This document shows, in pieces, positions 55,404 to 64,000 of a stretch of DNA of 64,000 nucleotides. The stretch lies in the NCBI RefSeq assembly GCF_007570825.1, contig NZ_SUNB01000002.1, positions 682,001-746,000 on the forward strand. The letters run 5' to 3'. The translations under genes and the position numbers were made by a program. Below the pieces are notes generated by a model. That model made no database searches, was not told the origin of the DNA, and saw only the letters and a program-made list of their open reading frames with translations. The DNA comes from Pleionea sediminis. Lineage in GTDB: Bacteria; Pseudomonadota; Gammaproteobacteria; Enterobacterales; Kangiellaceae. The stretch's first letter is position 1. Every line of letters begins with the position of its first letter.

Positions 55404-55444
55404 CTCACTAAGTGGCTTCTTTTTTATGCAAGCCATTTAGTGAG
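55404..55444. terminator. Long inverted repeat between convergent genes
   Basis: CTCACTAAGTGGCTT and its complement AAGCCATTTAGTGAG form a 15-bp stem with one mismatch around an 11-base loop containing T6. It sits between the small membrane protein gene and the giant surface-protein gene and probably terminates one or both. Confidence 0.65.
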
Positions 55445-55487
55445 ATGTACTAATAAAAATTTATGATCAGTGAAGAATGTGTTTGTT

Positions 55488-58400
55488 TTAACTATCAAAA
55501 CAAACACGTTCTCCCTGTTTGAAACGACGTTGTCGAGTAATAGTTAAAAGAATCATTAACAGAATAAAAAAGCCTTCGGTACTTCCGCCACCGCTAGAGG
55601 ATCTTTCCGAATTATTATTTCCTGCTTGTGCTTTTACAACAACCGTAACTGAGTCGCTAACGCTACGATTCGAACCGTCAGTAACGGTAAAACGAAAAGT
55701 GTAATTTCCCGAAGGTATATTATTAATACTGGCATTCAGTTGCTCGGCATTAATAATTGTTACTGCAGAGCCAGAAGTTTGTTCCCACAAAGAACTGACA
55801 ATTGTATTTCCATTGTCGTTAACATTAGCCGAAAGTGAAACGTTAGCGCCGGCAGTTAACTCAGCGATTTCATTAATACTAACCGTTGGTGCAGACAATA
55901 TTTCACTGACACCACCAGGATCAACTATCGTCCCGTTTGCAACATCATCACTGTCATTAGGTCCTCCATCCTCAATTGACATCATGATGCACCAATGCCC
56001 TTCCGTTAAACCACTGGCATAAACATTTAAATCAGGCGAAGGACATGCCCCCGGACTCCCGGCTACCGAATAAAGTTGATTATTATCATCAACCACAAAA
56101 TCACTCCAGCCTCTTGTCGGATGAAGTTTGCGATACACTGCGTTTGCAGGAATGAATTCCCGTTGCGGAATAACCAATAAAACAGAACTACCGGTCGCGG
56201 GTAAATCCGTGATAGAAAAGTCAAACAATCCACCAACCGGATCGTAACCTTCATCACTTCCATGGTTTAGATAAGGACCAACCGTATTAATGATTGATTG
56301 ATCTACCATAGCGCCGCCCTGTTCTGCAGATAAAGCAACCACTCCCAATTTTAAATTCAACCCAGGCTCAGACTCTAACCAATAACCCACATTGTTGTCT
56401 GGATCGCCAACTAACTGCTGCAATAAATGAGTGCTTGTAACGCTATCAAGATAATCAGGAATTCCATCGTTATCCGAATCTGCAATGCCTTCATCTGCAT
56501 CATTGATTCCATCGCCATCACTATCATTCGAAGGTGATAATATTGGCGCTGTCGCAATCACTTTTAAATTCAGACGATCTTGGGTCGAACGAGAAGGTAA
56601 TCCATCATCGGTGACAACAACTTGTGCAGAGTGGATGCTTAAGGATACGGTGGAAGGATCAAATGTAAATGTGGACGGATCATTATCCAGATCCACCAGT
56701 GTATTACTTGTACTATTCCAGTCATAAATATGAGTGTCTTGAACATTTGCATCTTCAACTCCTGCGGTTAAAGTGACTACTCCACCATCTTGAGTAATAG
56801 TTGTAACAAGAATTCCGTTTTGACTGGCAACCAAATTCACATGCGGAGCAATATTAAGTTCATAAATCGTAACTGTATGCGTGGCATTAGCACCTAAGAC
56901 AGCATTGGTTGGATCTGCAAATGTTATCACTAACTGTTCAGATGTTTCGTTTAACTCATCCTCTAACAATTGAAATTCAAGGCTCGCTTCAGTGCCCTCT
57001 TCAATTGAAATCCTTCCCGCAACAATTGCTGGTGAGTAGTCGCTCGAATCAACACTACCACTGATGGTATATGGAATAGAGACAGGATATGTCGCTGCAT
57101 TTCCCGATAACGATAAAGGAATACGAATCGAGTTACCTTCTGCTGCTGTCTGAGCCATTTCCAATTGTACGATCGGATTTATGTTAACCCTTTGAATTGC
57201 AACACTTCGATTTCCCGCTGAATCAATCGCCTGCCAGACAACCTGATGTCGTCCAGCAGGTAACACATCCGCACCATCAATCGTTACAGTAATTGCACCG
57301 TCAATATTATCAACTGCGGAAACAGAATCTTTAGGTATCGGCGTTAGGAAACCAGTAGCGTTCAGAGTCACCTCTTCCAACAAAGTAATTTCGGGTCCCA
57401 GTGTGTCCGTTGCCGCAAGATACTCATCAAGATTGGATTCTCCATCTCCATTTCGATCGGTAGTTGCATCAGTAGCATCAAGAGGATTTAAGTTACGATC
57501 AACCTCCCAACCATCAGGCATACCATCATCATCAGAATCAGCGACAGATGGATCAGTTCCCGCTTCAAATTCTTCGAGATTAGTTAATCCATCGTTATCG
57601 GAATCACTCGCCGCGTCATTAGCATCTTGCGGATCTAAATTATTTGCAAGTTCCCAACTATCCGTCATGCCGTCACCATCGCTATCGGCACTGTCATTTT
57701 TTGCCGGTGTCGTAAAGGTTACGACGGAACTATCGATAGCTTCACCGGCAATATTAAATGCTGTCACTTTAATAAAATAACGCGTCGCTGCATTGAGACG
57801 TACCATGGTAACAGAGTGATTTTGACTGAGTTCAAATACCGCTTCTTTATCACCCAGTTCATTATTGAGCACACCGTAACTGATTTGGCCAAATGATAAT
57901 TCGTTAGTTTGCCAAGTAAGCGTTAAGGAGTTGCTGGCCAAGTTAGAGATTTGCGGTTGCTGACTAAAAGAAGGAGTGAGCAACCGAATGGTGTCGCTCG
58001 AATTAAAGCTAGCAATTGTTGACCACACTTTATTGCCTGCAATATCTGCCAATTGATATTGATACTCGTATTCAGTGCTCGGCAATAACTTGTTTAACAC
58101 CATTAAATGTTGTGTTCGAATTGCCTGCGAGCCAACACTTTGCCATTGCGTTGTTCCAATAATTCGATATTGTACTTGAAGCGCACTCGGTTCAGACGTT
58201 GTAAGACTAAAGATCATTCGATCGCCAAAACTGTTAATGTCAGGACCAGCGCTAACCGTTGGAATTATCGTATCTGGCACACTAGCAGTTGTAACGGTCA
58301 TATTCTTATTCAATGTTTTTGCTCGATATTGAGTCCCGTCCACAGTTCCAAATTTTGCCAATGCATCCGGCACTACCTGACTGGCAGTAAAGTCATGATG

Positions 58401-61400
58401 ATCGGTGGAATACACCGTGCAATCGTAGGCCGTGTTCGGTATTAAACCGGTTAAGGTTAAAGTGTGCTTTTTGGTTCGTTTGGTATCACTCGTTTCAAGT
58501 GTTTCACCGCCACCAATACACACTAGCCGACCATCGGCATTAACATCGGTTACCCAACTTACAATGATCGACGTGTCTGTAACATGATCAACCGTAACGT
58601 CGCGCATAAAATGAGGATCGCCCTGATGACCTCTCTCTTTCGTTTTGAACCAATCAATTTCGCTGGTTAATAAATTACCCGAGGCATCTTCTGTTTGTAC
58701 TTGATAATAATAAATCGTTTCGGGTTCTAAACCGGTAATCGCCAGATTATGGAAAGTGCGCAAACCACTTTTGGTTTCTACTCGATCCAGGTTGTCTGGC
58801 GAAGTTCCCATCACCAATACCGTGGAAGCGGGCTCATCGGTTTCCCAACGAATAACAACACTTTGATGCGTAATATTTTGAATTAACGGGGGCCCAATCA
58901 TTGTCGGAGGCTCATTATCAACCTCAGGTAATGTTGTGAAACTAATCGGTTCACTTAACGTTGGCCCATTGCCGTTATTATCTTGCGACGAGACTGTGAG
59001 TTCATAAGTTGTTTCCGGAGTTAAATCGGTCAGTTGAAACTCATGCTCTAAAACATAGTGTTCTTCGGTCACCACGTGGTATTGAGTACTGTCGTTGTAA
59101 GATACGCCACTGGTTGAAGGCTCATCGGTAGTCCAGATCACCGTCGCTTCCGTTGCAGAAATATCAATGATCATTGGCGTTAATAATATGTGTGGTGGAG
59201 TCACATCGGGATTCGATAATGTCGTCACTGTTTGCGACGTACTGACTGAAGGTCCATTACCCCAAGGATCGGTGAGCGACACTACAACGTCGTATTCACT
59301 GCTCTCAGTTAAGCCATCAATCTCCAGCGAATGACAAACATCTAAATTATTTAAAATATAATCAACACCATTCACAGTGACAGTTCCATAAACAGGGCCG
59401 TCGGCGCAAAAGTTCACTTCAAACTGAGTATCAGTAATGTTGGTGATCAGCGGTCCATTGGTAAATTGCGGTGCTTTATCATAGGGTTCGCCCGTTGTGG
59501 AAAATTCGACAGTTCGACTGTCTGATACCTGTTCGTCTTTATCTTTAGAATGCACATTGGCTGTGTAATTTGTGAGTGGTTCCAGGCCATAAACAAACAG
59601 GCAGTTGTAGGTCGACAATTGATTCGACTCGAAGACTTGCCCATCGGACAATTCAATATAACCTCGTGCCGGCTTATCGGTCTCCCAAACAATAATTGCC
59701 GATCGGTCAGATATATAAGTAACCACAGGCCCCATCACAATCTTAGGAGCGACATCATTGTGCAGCAAAAAGATATCTTCGCTACTGGCCTGCGCAATTT
59801 CACGCTCGACTCGCGTAACCGCAAATCCCGAGCCCGCGGGCGGGTTAACTATTATATCGGTCGGTTGATTGTTAAAAAGAGCAAAGCCAAACTCACCATT
59901 GGCGCCGGTCAGCGCATTACTGATAGCCAATTCACCTTGATTTTCTAAATAGTAACTCGTGCCTTGTTGGGTATACGCATGATCAATTTGCAATTGAACA
60001 CCAGGTACCGCAACGCCATTAGCATCGAGTGCGTCACCTGTTAAGATCGACATTGGCAAAGTAACGTCAATTTCAGTATCAACACTCAATTCAATGTTGT
60101 CCGGTAAATAATAAGTCGCCGAGTAATCGGGTATCGGATAACTCGGATTCGTTTGCCCTTCTTGCATTTGCAAATAAGGCCGTAACTTATAAAGCCCAGG
60201 AGCTAGTTTAAACTCGAAATAACCACTTGCATCTGTCGTCGCTGGCAAATCAGCAGCTTGATGATTTTCCTGATGGTGAACGGATATCAGCGTGTTATCG
60301 ATTGCATTGCCTTCTGCATCACGCAGGTAACCCGATAACGTCAACGCATCTGTCAGAACAAAGGTATCACTAACATCGCCGGTCAGGGTGTAATCGGAAA
60401 ATTGCGTGGTGGCCAATTGACGATTGCTCGCCGGAGGCGAAAATTGAATATCCATCGGCTGATCAGTAAACAGTGCAACTAAAAACTCACCATTAGCATC
60501 GGTTTTCGCATGTGTAACCGCTGACTTACCGTGACTTTCCAAATAATATGTCACATTGTTTTCACTAAAAACATGACTGATTTCAAGCCGAACATTTGAC
60601 AATGGAGTGCCATTGCCATCAACCACCAATGCCGAAAGTTGTGCCATAGGCAAAATTAAGTTTTGAGTAGTATCGCCAGCGACTAATATATTTTCTTGTA
60701 CATAAAGTTGGCTGGCAAAATCAGGCAATGGATAACTGGGCGATGGGCTCGAATTATCAACACTGGCACCAAATGGATTTAAGTGGGCCTGAATTTTGTA
60801 GTTCCCGTCTTCCACTTTAAATTGATAATTTCCAAAACCATCCGTATAAATAGCCCTGCCAATTTGATTGCCATTGTCTTGCCGATGCAATGTTAAACGC
60901 GTGTAATCCACCGGACGCCCCATCGTATCTTGCAAGACACCACTAATGGCTGAACCTTCGACTAACGAAAATATTTCGTTAGTGTCTGCCGTCACACTGT
61001 AATTGGCCACTGTTGTCACAGCTAAATCGCTGCGCTCGTCTGGCGGAATTAAACTGATATCAAAAGTCTGATCGGTAAATACAGCAAAAGAAAACTCACC
61101 ATTAGTGTCAGTAATTGCATTACTACCGGTATCCGTTCCATAATTTTGTAGATAGAAACTTTGCGTATCATTATCAAAACGATGATCGATCAATAAACTG
61201 ACACCAACAACCGGAGAGCCCAAGGGGTCAATCACTTGGCCAGAGACAATAGCGAAAGGCATTACAATGTCAACGTCTGTCGCTCCTGCTACCTCTATTT
61301 GTTGAGGCTGATGAAATACTGCAGCAAAATCAGGAACAGGATAAGTCGGAATGATAACCCCGGCACCATCAGGTCGAGGACCAAAAACATCGATAACCGG

Positions 61401-64000
61401 ACGTAACTGATAGGTACCCGGTGCAACATGAAATTCATAATAACCGGAACTGTCGGTAGTCACTCGCTTACCCACTTGATCTCCATTAGATTGCAAGTGA
61501 AGGCTGACTTGTACACTATCAATCGCTCGCCCTTGATTGTCGATTACATTACCCGATAATTTTTGCGCATCTCCAATTAACGTAATGAAATGCACAACAT
61601 CTTCGTCGCCTATTTTTAAATCTTCTAATGGTGTAACCGGAAATCCAGTCTCTACCGGTGCTTGTGCCGTAATAAAATAATCACCCGCAGGAATCGAGCG
61701 AAAACCATAAGAGCCATCATTTTTAGTCGTTACGGTTTTTACTTCTTCGAAGAGCTGATTAAATAAAGTCACTTCTACACTGGCAATGGGAACGCTTTCA
61801 CCCGTCACAATGCCACTCACTTTAACGCCTGTTATTTGATTGGAATCAACGGGCAACTCAATAGCATCTTCACACACATCACCAACACCGTCGCCATCCG
61901 CATCAGCTTGATCAGTATTTGGTGTTATTGGGCAATTATCGACATCATTGAGAATGCCATCTTTGTCCAAGTCATTATCCGGATGAGTGGTTTTAAAACT
62001 CACAAGGTCGCTGGTCGTCACAACGCCCTCAATATTAATGGCATCAACTTTTACATAGTAAACTGTATTTTCAGTTAATCCGGTGAGCGTCACTCGATGT
62101 TTTTTACTCAAAGAAGCAACGGGCATTTCTTGATCTAAATTGTCTGGTGACACACCATAACGAACCAGTGCCGTTGTCATTATTTGAGTTTGCCAGTTAA
62201 CTTGCGCACTGTGATCTTTAATATTCGTCACATAAGGTTGTACATCAAACTCAGGCGCTGGAATTACTTTTATGCCGCTGTTAAAAACTCCAGCTTCACA
62301 AGTTGCTGTATTTCCTGCAACATCAGTAATCGTAACTTGATGCTCATAATCGGTTTCGGGAATTAACAGAGTTAACAGCATTTGCTCTTCCACACTCAAG
62401 GTTAAACTTCCTTGCTGCCGCCATTGAGTATCTCCAACAGGGCGGTACTGAACAATTGCGCTACTTAATTCATCTGTTGCCCAAGTGATTTCGGCAGAGT
62501 CACCAAAACCAAGCACCTCTGGTTGTGTAATGCATTGAGGAGCCGTTGTATCAGGTGAATCACTTGTTGTTGCACTTATGTCGGCTGAAACCGAGTTACC
62601 GTTAATATCAACCGAAGTTACTCGGCAACGATATATGGTTGTCGCTCTAACGCCGGTCAGCGTTAAACGATGCTCGGTAACGCGTTCACTACTGCTCGTT
62701 TCAAAACTACCATCGCTCCCCTGGCACACTAAACGACTGTTCGTATTGATGTTGGTTCGCCAACTTATGGTCATCCGATCAAAAGCAACGTCGTCAATTC
62801 GCGGACCAGCAATAATTTCAGGTAAAATCTCTGGCGTCACAAGAGTGCGAAACGTTTGAATGCTGCTGGTCACAGAATTACCAGCAGCGTCACTAGACTC
62901 TACCTGATAGTGATACAAAGTATCTGCAATGAGACTGCTGAGATCGACTTTATGGTTTGTCTTAAAACTGGCTTTAGAATACGTCTGATTTAAATCATCC
63001 GCACTAAGTCCTAACCTGACGACCGAGGTAGCAGACTCATCCGTTTGCCACACAATGGCGGCGCTCTGATCGGTAATATCGATAGCCTCTGGACCGTATA
63101 AAATATTCGGTGCGGTTGTATCCGGTAAACTATCGGTCGTGAATTCTACAGGCCCTGCCACACTTGGACCGTTACCAAACGCATCGGTGGAAGCAACAGT
63201 TAAAGTGTAAGTCGTTGCCGGAGTAAGTCCGGTTAAAGGAATTTGATGCCGAGTAACTAACTCACCACTCGTCAACGTATTGAAATAAATTCCATCATTA
63301 AAATCGACTCGACTATCAGCGACTTCATTCGTGGTCCACTTAACAATTGCTGTCGTGTCGGTTATCGCGACAACAATAGGACCTCTTATTTCAGGCGCTT
63401 CCAAATCCAAATTGCTTAACGTTGTAACTTCGAGAGGCCCGGCAGCAACCGGCCCATTTCCTGCCGCATCGGTAATTTCGAAATTTAAAATATACAGTGT
63501 ATCTGGAGTTAAATCCGTAACGGTTAATTTATGACATTTCGATAATTGAGTTAATTCATAATCCGTACCACTGACATTAATATTTCCCGTAACAGGTTCG
63601 TTTGCACAAAAGGATACGGTAAAACGGTTGTAATCCAGTGCAATAATTGTCGGGCCATCGACGTACCATGGCGGAGTTGTGTCAGGTAAAGCAGCAGTCG
63701 TGAAATCAACACTTTTCGGTTCAGAAATTAAATTGTTTTCACCAGTTGAACGAACGACAGCAGTATACAATGTACTGGGACTTAAGCCGCTCACTGGAAC
63801 ACTATGTTGAGAGGTTAATGATGAAAAATTAAAATCACCGACACCGCTAATGTTAACCTGACTATCACCAGGCTTGTCAGTTTCCCATTCCACAACCGCT
63901 GTTGACTGAGTAATATTAATAACAAAAGGACCAGCAATGATTTTTGGCGGCAACTCCTCAACGGTAGGAAGCGGTAATGTCGTAAAACTGACAATCTCAC
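55488..64000 (-). CDS. Giant multi-domain surface protein (FN3 / carboxypeptidase-regulatory-like / Ca-binding), 5' end outside window
   Basis: One open frame runs to the window edge: at least 2837 residues, and the first in-frame codons at the edge still encode a fibronectin-III end (VSFTTLPLPTVEE), so the start lies beyond. Residue numbers below count from the TTG at 63953. Order: seven FN3-like domains (1-655), TSP3-type Ca repeat (659-697; DLDKDGILNDVDNCP), a Cna-B/carboxypeptidase-regulatory-like domain (709-795), three ~200-residue paired units (797-1400), seven more FN3 domains (1402-2085), Ca repeats (2088-2180), an HYR/DUF5011-like domain (2185-2260), Calx-beta (2261-2365), a PKD-like domain (2370-2470), a short Ca repeat (2476-2503), a choice-of-anchor-U-like domain (about 2505-2685; CIMMSIEDGGPNDSDDVANG, VDPGG) and a C-terminal PKD-like domain (2690-2775). 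The tail, GGGSTEGFF, hydrophobic helix, RQRR, resembles GlyGly-CTERM sorting signals. A surface adhesin or matrix role is inferred. Confidence 0.9.
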   Translation of the reverse strand, partial: EIVSFTTLPLPTVEELPPKIIAGPFVINITQSTAVVEWETDKPGDSQVNISGVGDFNFSSLTSQHSVPVSGLSPSTLYTAVVRSTGENNLISEPKSVDFTTAALPDTTPPWYVDGPTIIALDYNRFTVSFCANEPVTGNINVSGTDYELTQLSKCHKLTVTDLTPDTLYILNFEITDAAGNGPVAAGPLEVTTLSNLDLEAPEIRGPIVVAITDTTAIVKWTTNEVADSRVDFNDGIYFNTLTSGELVTRHQIPLTGLTPATTYTLTVASTDAFGNGPSVAGPVEFTTDSLPDTTAPNILYGPEAIDITDQSAAIVWQTDESATSVVRLGLSADDLNQTYSKASFKTNHKVDLSSLIADTLYHYQVESSDAAGNSVTSSIQTFRTLVTPEILPEIIAGPRIDDVAFDRMTISWRTNINTNSRLVCQGSDGSFETSSSERVTEHRLTLTGVRATTIYRCRVTSVDINGNSVSADISATTSDSPDTTAPQCITQPEVLGFGDSAEITWATDELSSAIVQYRPVGDTQWRQQGSLTLSVEEQMLLTLLIPETDYEHQVTITDVAGNTATCEAGVFNSGIKVIPAPEFDVQPYVTNIKDHSAQVNWQTQIMTTALVRYGVSPDNLDQEMPVASLSKKHRVTLTGLTENTVYYVKVDAINIEGVVTTSDLVSFKTTHPDNDLDKDGILNDVDNCPITPNTDQADADGDGVGDVCEDAIELPVDSNQITGVKVSGIVTGESVPIASVEVTLFNQLFEEVKTVTTKNDGSYGFRSIPAGDYFITAQAPVETGFPVTPLEDLKIGDEDVVHFITLIGDAQKLSGNVIDNQGRAIDSVQVSLHLQSNGDQVGKRVTTDSSGYYEFHVAPGTYQLRPVIDVFGPRPDGAGVIIPTYPVPDFAAVFHQPQQIEVAGATDVDIVMPFAIVSGQVIDPLGSPVVGVSLLIDHRFDNDTQSFYLQNYGTDTGSNAITDTNGEFSFAVFTDQTFDISLIPPDERSDLAVTTVANYSVTADTNEIFSLVEGSAISGVLQDTMGRPVDYTRLTLHRQDNGNQIGRAIYTDGFGNYQFKVEDGNYKIQAHLNPFGASVDNSSPSPSYPLPDFASQLYVQENILVAGDTTQNLILPMAQLSALVVDGNGTPLSNVRLEISHVFSENNVTYYLESHGKSAVTHAKTDANGEFLVALFTDQPMDIQFSPPASNRQLATTQFSDYTLTGDVSDTFVLTDALTLSGYLRDAEGNAIDNTLISVHHQENHQAADLPATTDASGYFEFKLAPGLYKLRPYLQMQEGQTNPSYPIPDYSATYYLPDNIELSVDTEIDVTLPMSILTGDALDANGVAVPGVQLQIDHAYTQQGTSYYLENQGELAISNALTGANGEFGFALFNNQPTDIIVNPPAGSGFAVTRVEREIAQASSEDIFLLHNDVAPKIVMGPVVTYISDRSAIIVWETDKPARGYIELSDGQVFESNQLSTYNCLFVYGLEPLTNYTANVHSKDKDEQVSDSRTVEFSTTGEPYDKAPQFTNGPLITNITDTQFEVNFCADGPVYGTVTVNGVDYILNNLDVCHSLEIDGLTESSEYDVVVSLTDPWGNGPSVSTSQTVTTLSNPDVTPPHILLTPMIIDISATEATVIWTTDEPSTSGVSYNDSTQYHVVTEEHYVLEHEFQLTDLTPETTYELTVSSQDNNGNGPTLSEPISFTTLPEVDNEPPTMIGPPLIQNITHQSVVIRWETDEPASTVLVMGTSPDNLDRVETKSGLRTFHNLAITGLEPETIYYYQVQTEDASGNLLTSEIDWFKTKERGHQGDPHFMRDVTVDHVTDTSIIVSWVTDVNADGRLVCIGGGETLETSDTKRTKKHTLTLTGLIPNTAYDCTVYSTDHHDFTASQVVPDALAKFGTVDGTQYRAKTLNKNMTVTTASVPDTIIPTVSAGPDINSFGDRMIFSLTTSEPSALQVQYRIIGTTQWQSVGSQAIRTQHLMVLNKLLPSTEYEYQYQLADIAGNKVWSTIASFNSSDTIRLLTPSFSQQPQISNLASNSLTLTWQTNELSFGQISYGVLNNELGDKEAVFELSQNHSVTMVRLNAATRYFIKVTAFNIAGEAIDSSVVTFTTPAKNDSADSDGDGMTDSWELANNLDPQDANDAASDSDNDGLTNLEEFEAGTDPSVADSDDDGMPDGWEVDRNLNPLDATDATTDRNGDGESNLDEYLAATDTLGPEITLLEEVTLNATGFLTPIPKDSVSAVDNIDGAITVTIDGADVLPAGRHQVVWQAIDSAGNRSVAIQRVNINPIVQLEMAQTAAEGNSIRIPLSLSGNAATYPVSIPYTISGSVDSSDYSPAIVAGRISIEEGTEASLEFQLLEDELNETSEQLVITFADPTNAVLGANATHTVTIYELNIAPHVNLVASQNGILVTTITQDGGVVTLTAGVEDANVQDTHIYDWNSTSNTLVDLDNDPSTFTFDPSTVSLSIHSAQVVVTDDGLPSRSTQDRLNLKVIATAPILSPSNDSDGDGINDADEGIADSDNDGIPDYLDSVTSTHLLQQLVGDPDNNVGYWLESEPGLNLKLGVVALSAEQGGAMVDQSIINTVGPYLNHGSDEGYDPVGGLFDFSITDLPATGSSVLLVIPQREFIPANAVYRKLHPTRGWSDFVVDDNNQLYSVAGSPGACPSPDLNVYASGLTEGHWCIMMSIEDGGPNDSDDVANGTIVDPGGVSEILSAPTVSINEIAELTAGANVSLSANVNDNGNTIVSSLWEQTSGSAVTIINAEQLNASINNIPSGNYTFRFTVTDGSNRSVSDSVTVVVKAQAGNNNSERSSSGGGSTEGFFILLMILLTITRQRRFKQGERVCFDS
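57699..59750 (-). repeat. Seven-domain FN3 block B (second copy of super-repeat)
   Basis: Residues 1402-2085 of the giant protein. The domain order matches block A: WETDKP domain, Cys-pair domain (Cys1516/Cys1540), WTTDEP, WETDEP with TSPDNL, RLVC domain (Cys1812/Cys1845), QVQYR...TQWQSVG, then WQTNELS. The Cys-pair domain is offset from its partner by exactly 1400 residues. Confidence 0.85.
59754..61565 (-). repeat. Three tandem ~606-bp units (carboxypeptidase-regulatory-like pairs)
   Basis: Residues 797-1400 divide into three units starting LSGNVIDNQGRAID, ISGVLQDTMGRPVD and LSGYLRDAEGNAID, about 202 residues apart. Each has a first subdomain ending YPxPDF/Y and a second with LxIxHxF/Y...YYLxxxG...DxNGEFxxALFxxQPxDI. 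They are diverged at protein level but clearly homologous. Confidence 0.88.
61989..63953 (-). repeat. Seven-domain FN3 block A (first copy of super-repeat)
   Basis: Residues 1-655 counted from 63953: WETDKPGD, Cys-pair domain (Cys116/Cys140), WTTNEVADSRVDFND, WQTDESATS, RLVC domain (Cys410/Cys443), IVQYR...TQWRQQG, WQTQIMT with VSPDNL, then the Ca-binding repeat. The block is probably longer toward the 5' side. Confidence 0.85.

Noticed and set aside
55474-55510. Inverted repeat GTGTTTGTTTT ... AAAACAAACAC as terminator of the giant surface protein gene
   Set aside because: It overlaps the last codons and stop, is very AT-rich and is not followed by a T-run on the coding strand; the longer repeat at 55404-55444 is a better candidate.
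1-64000. tRNA genes, CRISPR arrays, IS elements, prophage genes
   Set aside because: I looked for cloverleaf-type sequences, regular short repeats with spacers, transposase motifs and phage structural proteins and saw none.

Overview
The window looks like a chromosomal segment of an AT-rich, probably marine gammaproteobacterium. The evidence is the csrD-like / ssb / MFS / uvrA gene order, the Pst-Pho locus with enlarged PstC and PstA, the density of c-di-GMP and two-component genes, and a giant surface protein ending in a choice-of-anchor-U-like domain and a GlyGly-CTERM-like tail. No tRNA, rRNA, IS element, prophage or CRISPR array was seen. The family (Kangiellaceae-like or another Oceanospirillales/Alteromonadales relative) cannot be settled from this sequence alone.

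Region by region. 1-5.9 kb is mixed housekeeping: the 5' part of aspS (cut by the window start), a small secreted protein, an RluA-type pseudouridine synthase, a secreted S9 peptidase, a Sel1 lipoprotein and tesB. 6-9.6 kb holds a divergent signalling pair: a response regulator with an HD-GYP output and a membrane kinase with a periplasmic YfiR-like domain. 9.6-15.7 kb is a metabolic island with three different HpcH/HpaI (CitE/malyl-CoA lyase) enzymes, an acyl-CoA ligase and a mesaconyl-CoA-hydratase-like MaoC protein, which suggests activation and cleavage of a branched C5 dicarboxylic acid. 15.7-21.1 kb carries a 1094-residue beta-propeller diguanylate cyclase, a PLP enzyme of the D-cysteine desulfhydrase family, a small Arg/Asp-rich protein and a small hydrolase.

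21.1-31.3 kb is the phosphate-starvation locus: pstC-pstA-pstB-phoU-phoB-phoR-pstS on the minus strand and a divergent porin. Recognisable Pho boxes sit in the 379-bp gap between pstC and the porin, and weaker motifs lie upstream of pstS. 31.3-39 kb is the most unusual part. A CheA-like membrane kinase without a CheW domain faces a plus-strand set encoding a minimal membrane-anchored MCP tip protein, two CheX-family proteins that share the same C-terminal tail (AGELEFF), a single-domain CheY-like regulator and two periplasmic solute-binding-type proteins with no transporter. I read this as a self-contained, chemosensory-derived signalling system with periplasmic sensing.

39.3-46.3 kb is the conserved csrD-like / ssb / YajR-like MFS / uvrA block. 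46.3-55.4 kb holds a DUF1684 protein, an RND efflux pair, a second HD-GYP protein, a stand-alone copper nitrite reductase (nirK) and a small membrane-anchored protein. 55.5 kb to the window end is one open reading frame on the minus strand (more than 2830 residues, 5' end outside). It is built from two colinear seven-domain fibronectin-III blocks, each followed by Ca-binding DxDxDG repeats, separated by three ~200-residue carboxypeptidase-regulatory-like units, and ends in a surface-anchoring tail.

At least four proteins concern c-di-GMP: one active-looking cyclase, two HD-GYP proteins and one degenerate GGDEF/EAL protein. Together with the adhesin-like giant protein this suggests a region rich in surface-lifestyle control.
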